This document shows positions 6,638 to 7,829 of a stretch of DNA of 7,829 nucleotides, piece by piece. The position numbers and the translations under genes were made by a program. The stretch's first letter is position 1, and each line of letters begins with the position of its first letter. The DNA is taken from positions 1 through 7,829 of the forward strand of contig JAITOQ010000098.1 of NCBI GenBank assembly GCA_031289865.1, given 5' to 3'. The notes beneath the pieces were generated by a model. The model was not told the origin of the DNA. It searched no databases and saw only the letters and a list, made by a program, of their open reading frames with translations. Source of the DNA: Clostridiales bacterium. GTDB lineage: Bacteria; Bacillota; Clostridia; Christensenellales; JAISNN01.

Positions 6638-6643
6638 TCCTCC
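6638..6643 (-). promoter_or_regulatory. rny: Ribosome binding site of rny, close to the start codon
   Basis: The minus strand reads GGAGGA then ACT and ATG (6634). A strong Shine-Dalgarno match, but the 3-nt spacing is short, which leaves some doubt between this start and the internal ATG at 6586. Confidence 0.65.
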
Positions 6644-6721
6644 GATTTTTAGGTGTTTTTATTTGAAATCCTCATTATAAAAAAGCTTTTTCACCTTTTC
6701 ATTTCTTTAGACTTCTATACA

Positions 6722-6750
6722 ATTATAGATTAAAATTTACTTTCTGTCAA
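6722..6750 (-). promoter_or_regulatory. rny: Consensus sigma-A promoter of rny
   Basis: On the minus strand TTGACA (6750-6745) and TATAAT (6727-6722) are both perfect and are separated by exactly 17 nt. The predicted start of transcription is near 6715, giving a leader of about 80 nt that is AT-rich and contains a short palindrome AAAAAGCTTTTT. Such a full match suggests strong constitutive transcription. Confidence 0.9.
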
Positions 6751-6778
6751 GCGGCTTTTCAAGGAAAGCACGATTTTT

Positions 6779-6792
6779 CCGAAACTTTTCGG
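6779..6792 (+). other. Small hairpin followed by T-run, possible weak terminator
   Basis: CCGAAA and TTTCGG pair almost back to back, followed on the plus strand by TTTTTCTT. The geometry suits a weak rho-independent terminator reading rightward, but no rightward gene precedes it; it could only stop antisense transcription from the rny region. Low support. Confidence 0.25.
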
Positions 6793-6805
6793 TTTTTCTT
6801 GATAG

Positions 6806-6838
6806 AGTATTCTATAAAACGGCGTTTTGTAGAATACT
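6806..6838. repeat. 33-bp near-perfect palindrome upstream of the rny promoter
   Basis: Arms of 15 nt (6806-6820 and 6824-6838), AGTATTCTATAAAAC and GTTTTGTAGAATACT, flank a GGC loop with a single G/T-type mismatch. It lies about 56 bp upstream of the rny -35 box and 8 bp before the left heptamer array. No T-run follows on either strand, so it is not a typical terminator. It could be an operator, a structured RNA element or the end of a mobile repeat. Confidence 0.8.
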
Positions 6839-6845
6839 TCGGGGC

Positions 6846-6880
6846 TTTAAAGTTGAAAGTTGAGAGTTGAAAGTTGAAAA
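6846..6880 (+). repeat. Heptamer tandem array, 5 units (TTGAAAG type), left arm of repeat element 3
   Basis: Units TTTAAAG (6846), TTGAAAG (6853), TTGAGAG (6860), TTGAAAG (6867), TTGAAAA (6874). The inverted counterpart is at 7043-7078. Confidence 0.9.
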
Positions 6881-6914
6881 ATAAGGATAAAAAAGATATG
6901 ATTCGGAGAAATCG

Positions 6915-6934
6915 TTGAAATTGAAAGTTGAAAG
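6915..6934 (+). repeat. Second short array of the TTGAAAG heptamer inside element 3
   Basis: TTGAAA (6915, one base short) is followed by TTGAAAG (6921) and TTGAAAG (6928). It uses the same unit and orientation as 6846-6880 but is separated from it by 34 nt, which suggests a partial duplication or nested copy of the left arm. Confidence 0.75.
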
Positions 6935-6984
6935 CTTAAAAGTAAGGATTAGGAACATATGTGGTTGGGGACGCAATCGTTTGA

Positions 6985-7009
6985 GATTCTTCGCAAGCTC
7001 AGAATGACA
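6985..7009 (+). repeat. Conserved intergenic repeat core, copy 3
   Basis: This 25-nt block is identical to 4849-4873, and its first 23 nt match 1001-1023. The flanking TCGTTTGA corresponds to CCGTTTTG of the other copies with two to three changes. Same orientation as copies 1 and 2. Confidence 0.9.
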
Positions 7010-7035
7010 ACGACTGTTTATATACTTCTTCTTAT

Positions 7036-7078
7036 TCCGCAATTTTCAACTCTCAACTTTCAACTTTCAACTTTTCAA
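7036..7078 (+). repeat. Anchor plus inverted heptamer array (CTTTCAA type), right arm of repeat element 3
   Basis: The anchor TCCGCAATTTT (7036-7046) is followed by TTTTCAA (7043), CTCTCAA (7050), CTTTCAA (7057), CTTTCAA (7064) and an 8-nt CTTTTCAA (7071). These are reverse complements of the units at 6846-6880. The array overlaps the stop codon of the ATPase gene (7075-7077 on the minus strand). Confidence 0.9.
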
Positions 7079-7829
7079 ATCCCGTTATTCTTTAACCTAA
7101 ACAACCTATACGCTCCCTTCCTCAACAGATTACATATCACGGCGATAAACGCAAGCCCGACTATTAAGACAAGCTCGTACGGCGAGAGTCCGTTTGTCCT
7201 AAAGATTCGCCCCCCGTAAAAGAGAATGAACACTTGGACGATACTGACCGCGCCCATGATAAAGATAAACGGCTTGTTTCCCGCGAGATGATCCGTGAGG
7301 TTGATCGAAGCGGTACGCGCACAAAAGCTGTTGAAGATTCCCATAAACATAAACAGCCCGAAAAACGCAGTGTAAAAACGTAGGTTTCTGCTGTAATAAA
7401 AAATTTCCGCGACAAAATCACCGGTTAAAAACCACATGCAGACCGCAATCGAAACCGCCCCGCCCAAAAGGATTTCAAGCCACATGTACTTGTTCATAAT
7501 CTTTTCGTCGCGCCGTTTAGGCGGTTCTTTCATATACTTTTTGAGGGGCGGTTCGCCTCCGAACGCAAGCCCCGCGAGTGTGTCCATCACCATATTTATC
7601 CAAAGGATTTGAATGACGGTAATCGGCGACGCAATCCCGAAGAGCGGCGCAAGCATAGATACGCCCATGGCGCAAAAATTGAGGGTGAGCTGAAAAATAA
7701 TGAATTTCCTAATACTCTTAAAGATAGTTCTGCCGTACCGCACCGCCTTTGAAATCGACAATAAATCGTCGTCCAAAATGACGATATCCGCAGCCTCCTT
7801 TGCGACCTCCGCACCGCTCCCCATCGCAA
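7075..7829 (-). CDS. Calcium-transporting P-type ATPase (PMCA-like), C-terminal part; 5' end outside the window
   Basis: ATP-driven membrane pump expected to export Ca2+. About 250 C-terminal residues are visible and the frame runs off the right edge. The visible part opens in the hinge/P domain end (AMGSGAEVAKEAADIVILDDD), the segment right after the GDGxNDxPAL motif, which is out of view. Then come M5 (IIFQLTLNFCAMGVSML), M6 with LWINMVMDTLAGLAFGGEPP, and hydrophobic segments M7-M10. Counting from the Met at 7824, N77 and D81 of M6 match the Ca2+-binding NxxxD of SERCA, and N49 of M5 is present. M5 lacks the Glu of SERCA site I (E771), as in plasma-membrane Ca2+ ATPases, so one Ca2+ per cycle is likely. 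A related cation specificity cannot be excluded without the M4 sequence. The stop codon lies in the right heptamer array of repeat element 3, and no terminator was seen downstream. Confidence 0.92.
   Translation of the reverse strand, partial: AMGSGAEVAKEAADIVILDDDLLSISKAVRYGRTIFKSIRKFIIFQLTLNFCAMGVSMLAPLFGIASPITVIQILWINMVMDTLAGLAFGGEPPLKKYMKEPPKRRDEKIMNKYMWLEILLGGAVSIAVCMWFLTGDFVAEIFYYSRNLRFYTAFFGLFMFMGIFNSFCARTASINLTDHLAGNKPFIFIMGAVSIVQVFILFYGGRIFRTNGLSPYELVLIVGLAFIAVICNLLRKGAYRLFRLKNNGI

Larger units (their letters stand above)
6635..7074. other. Gene-free stretch of 440 nt between rny and the Ca2+ ATPase gene
   Basis: It holds no credible gene. In order it contains the rny leader and promoter (to 6750), a small hairpin (6779-6792), a 33-bp palindrome (6806-6838), the left heptamer array of repeat element 3 (6846-6880), a second short array of the same heptamer (6915-6934), the repeat core (6985-7009), and the anchor plus right heptamer array (from 7036), which reaches into the ATPase stop codon. 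Short open frames here are translations of the repeats. Confidence 0.8.

Noticed and set aside
6671..6680. Second TATAAT on the minus strand within the rny leader (6679-6674)
   Set aside because: No -35 box at a suitable distance; the region is AT-rich and the consensus promoter lies upstream.
6812..7042. Minus-strand open frame of 76 codons in the gene-free stretch
   Set aside because: It translates the core (CHSELAKNLKR) and TTGAAAG arrays in a seven-residue period; a repeat artefact.
6959..7219. Plus-strand open frame of 86 codons
   Set aside because: It begins in the repeat region and runs antisense into the ATPase gene; no ribosome binding site.

Overview
The window looks like a chromosomal segment of an uncultured, probably anaerobic Bacillota (Clostridia-like) bacterium. 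The supporting signs are AGGAGG-type ribosome binding sites, a consensus housekeeping promoter (TTGACA, 17 nt, TATAAT), an RNase Y gene, a plasma-membrane-type Ca2+ ATPase, and AT-rich gaps between genes of moderate GC. The placement is an inference from gene content; no rRNA or other phylogenetic marker is present.

Layout, left to right. (1) Positions 1-2638 (+) hold two tandem paralogues of the GPH (glycoside-pentoside-hexuronide:cation symporter, MelB-like) branch of the major facilitator superfamily. The first is cut by the left edge; the second is complete and has its own promoter. (2) 2620-3366 (-) is a YhhN/TMEM86-family membrane protein (lysoplasmalogenase family) that converges on and overlaps the second transporter by 19 nt. 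(3) 3436-4818 (+) is a probable two-gene operon: a carboxymuconolactone-decarboxylase/AhpD-like protein with a CxxC pair but no proton-relay His, then a short-chain dehydrogenase that resembles the mycofactocin-associated (tightly bound NAD) subfamily. (4) A bidirectional terminator separates this operon from a complete RNase Y gene at 4970-6634 (-), which has a perfect consensus promoter. (5) A 440-nt gene-free stretch, 6635-7074, contains that promoter, a 33-bp palindrome and repeats. (6) The 3' part of a PMCA-type Ca2+-transporting P-type ATPase gene, 7075-7829 (-), runs off the right edge.

The most unusual structure is a family of modular intergenic repeats found in three gaps. Each has a nearly invariant core (GATTCTTCGCAAGCTCAGAA followed by TGA), always in the same orientation, and each is associated with tandem arrays of about five 7-nt units. 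The heptamer differs between loci: GCAGAAT at 874-1077, TTACTTG at 4888-4922, TTGAAAG at 6846-7078. In the two full examples the same heptamer lies in inverted orientation on both sides of the core, and the right-hand array begins with the same anchor, TCCGCAATTTT, although the heptamers differ. The arrays touch coding sequence: one encodes the C-terminal tail of the first transporter, and another holds the stop codon of the ATPase.

Functionally the genes do not form one obvious pathway. The transporter pair may import glycosides or related solutes. The CMD/SDR pair looks like a small redox unit. RNase Y and the Ca2+ ATPase are housekeeping. The strongest leads for new biology are the heptamer/core repeat family and the mycofactocin-like SDR next to an atypical AhpD-like protein.
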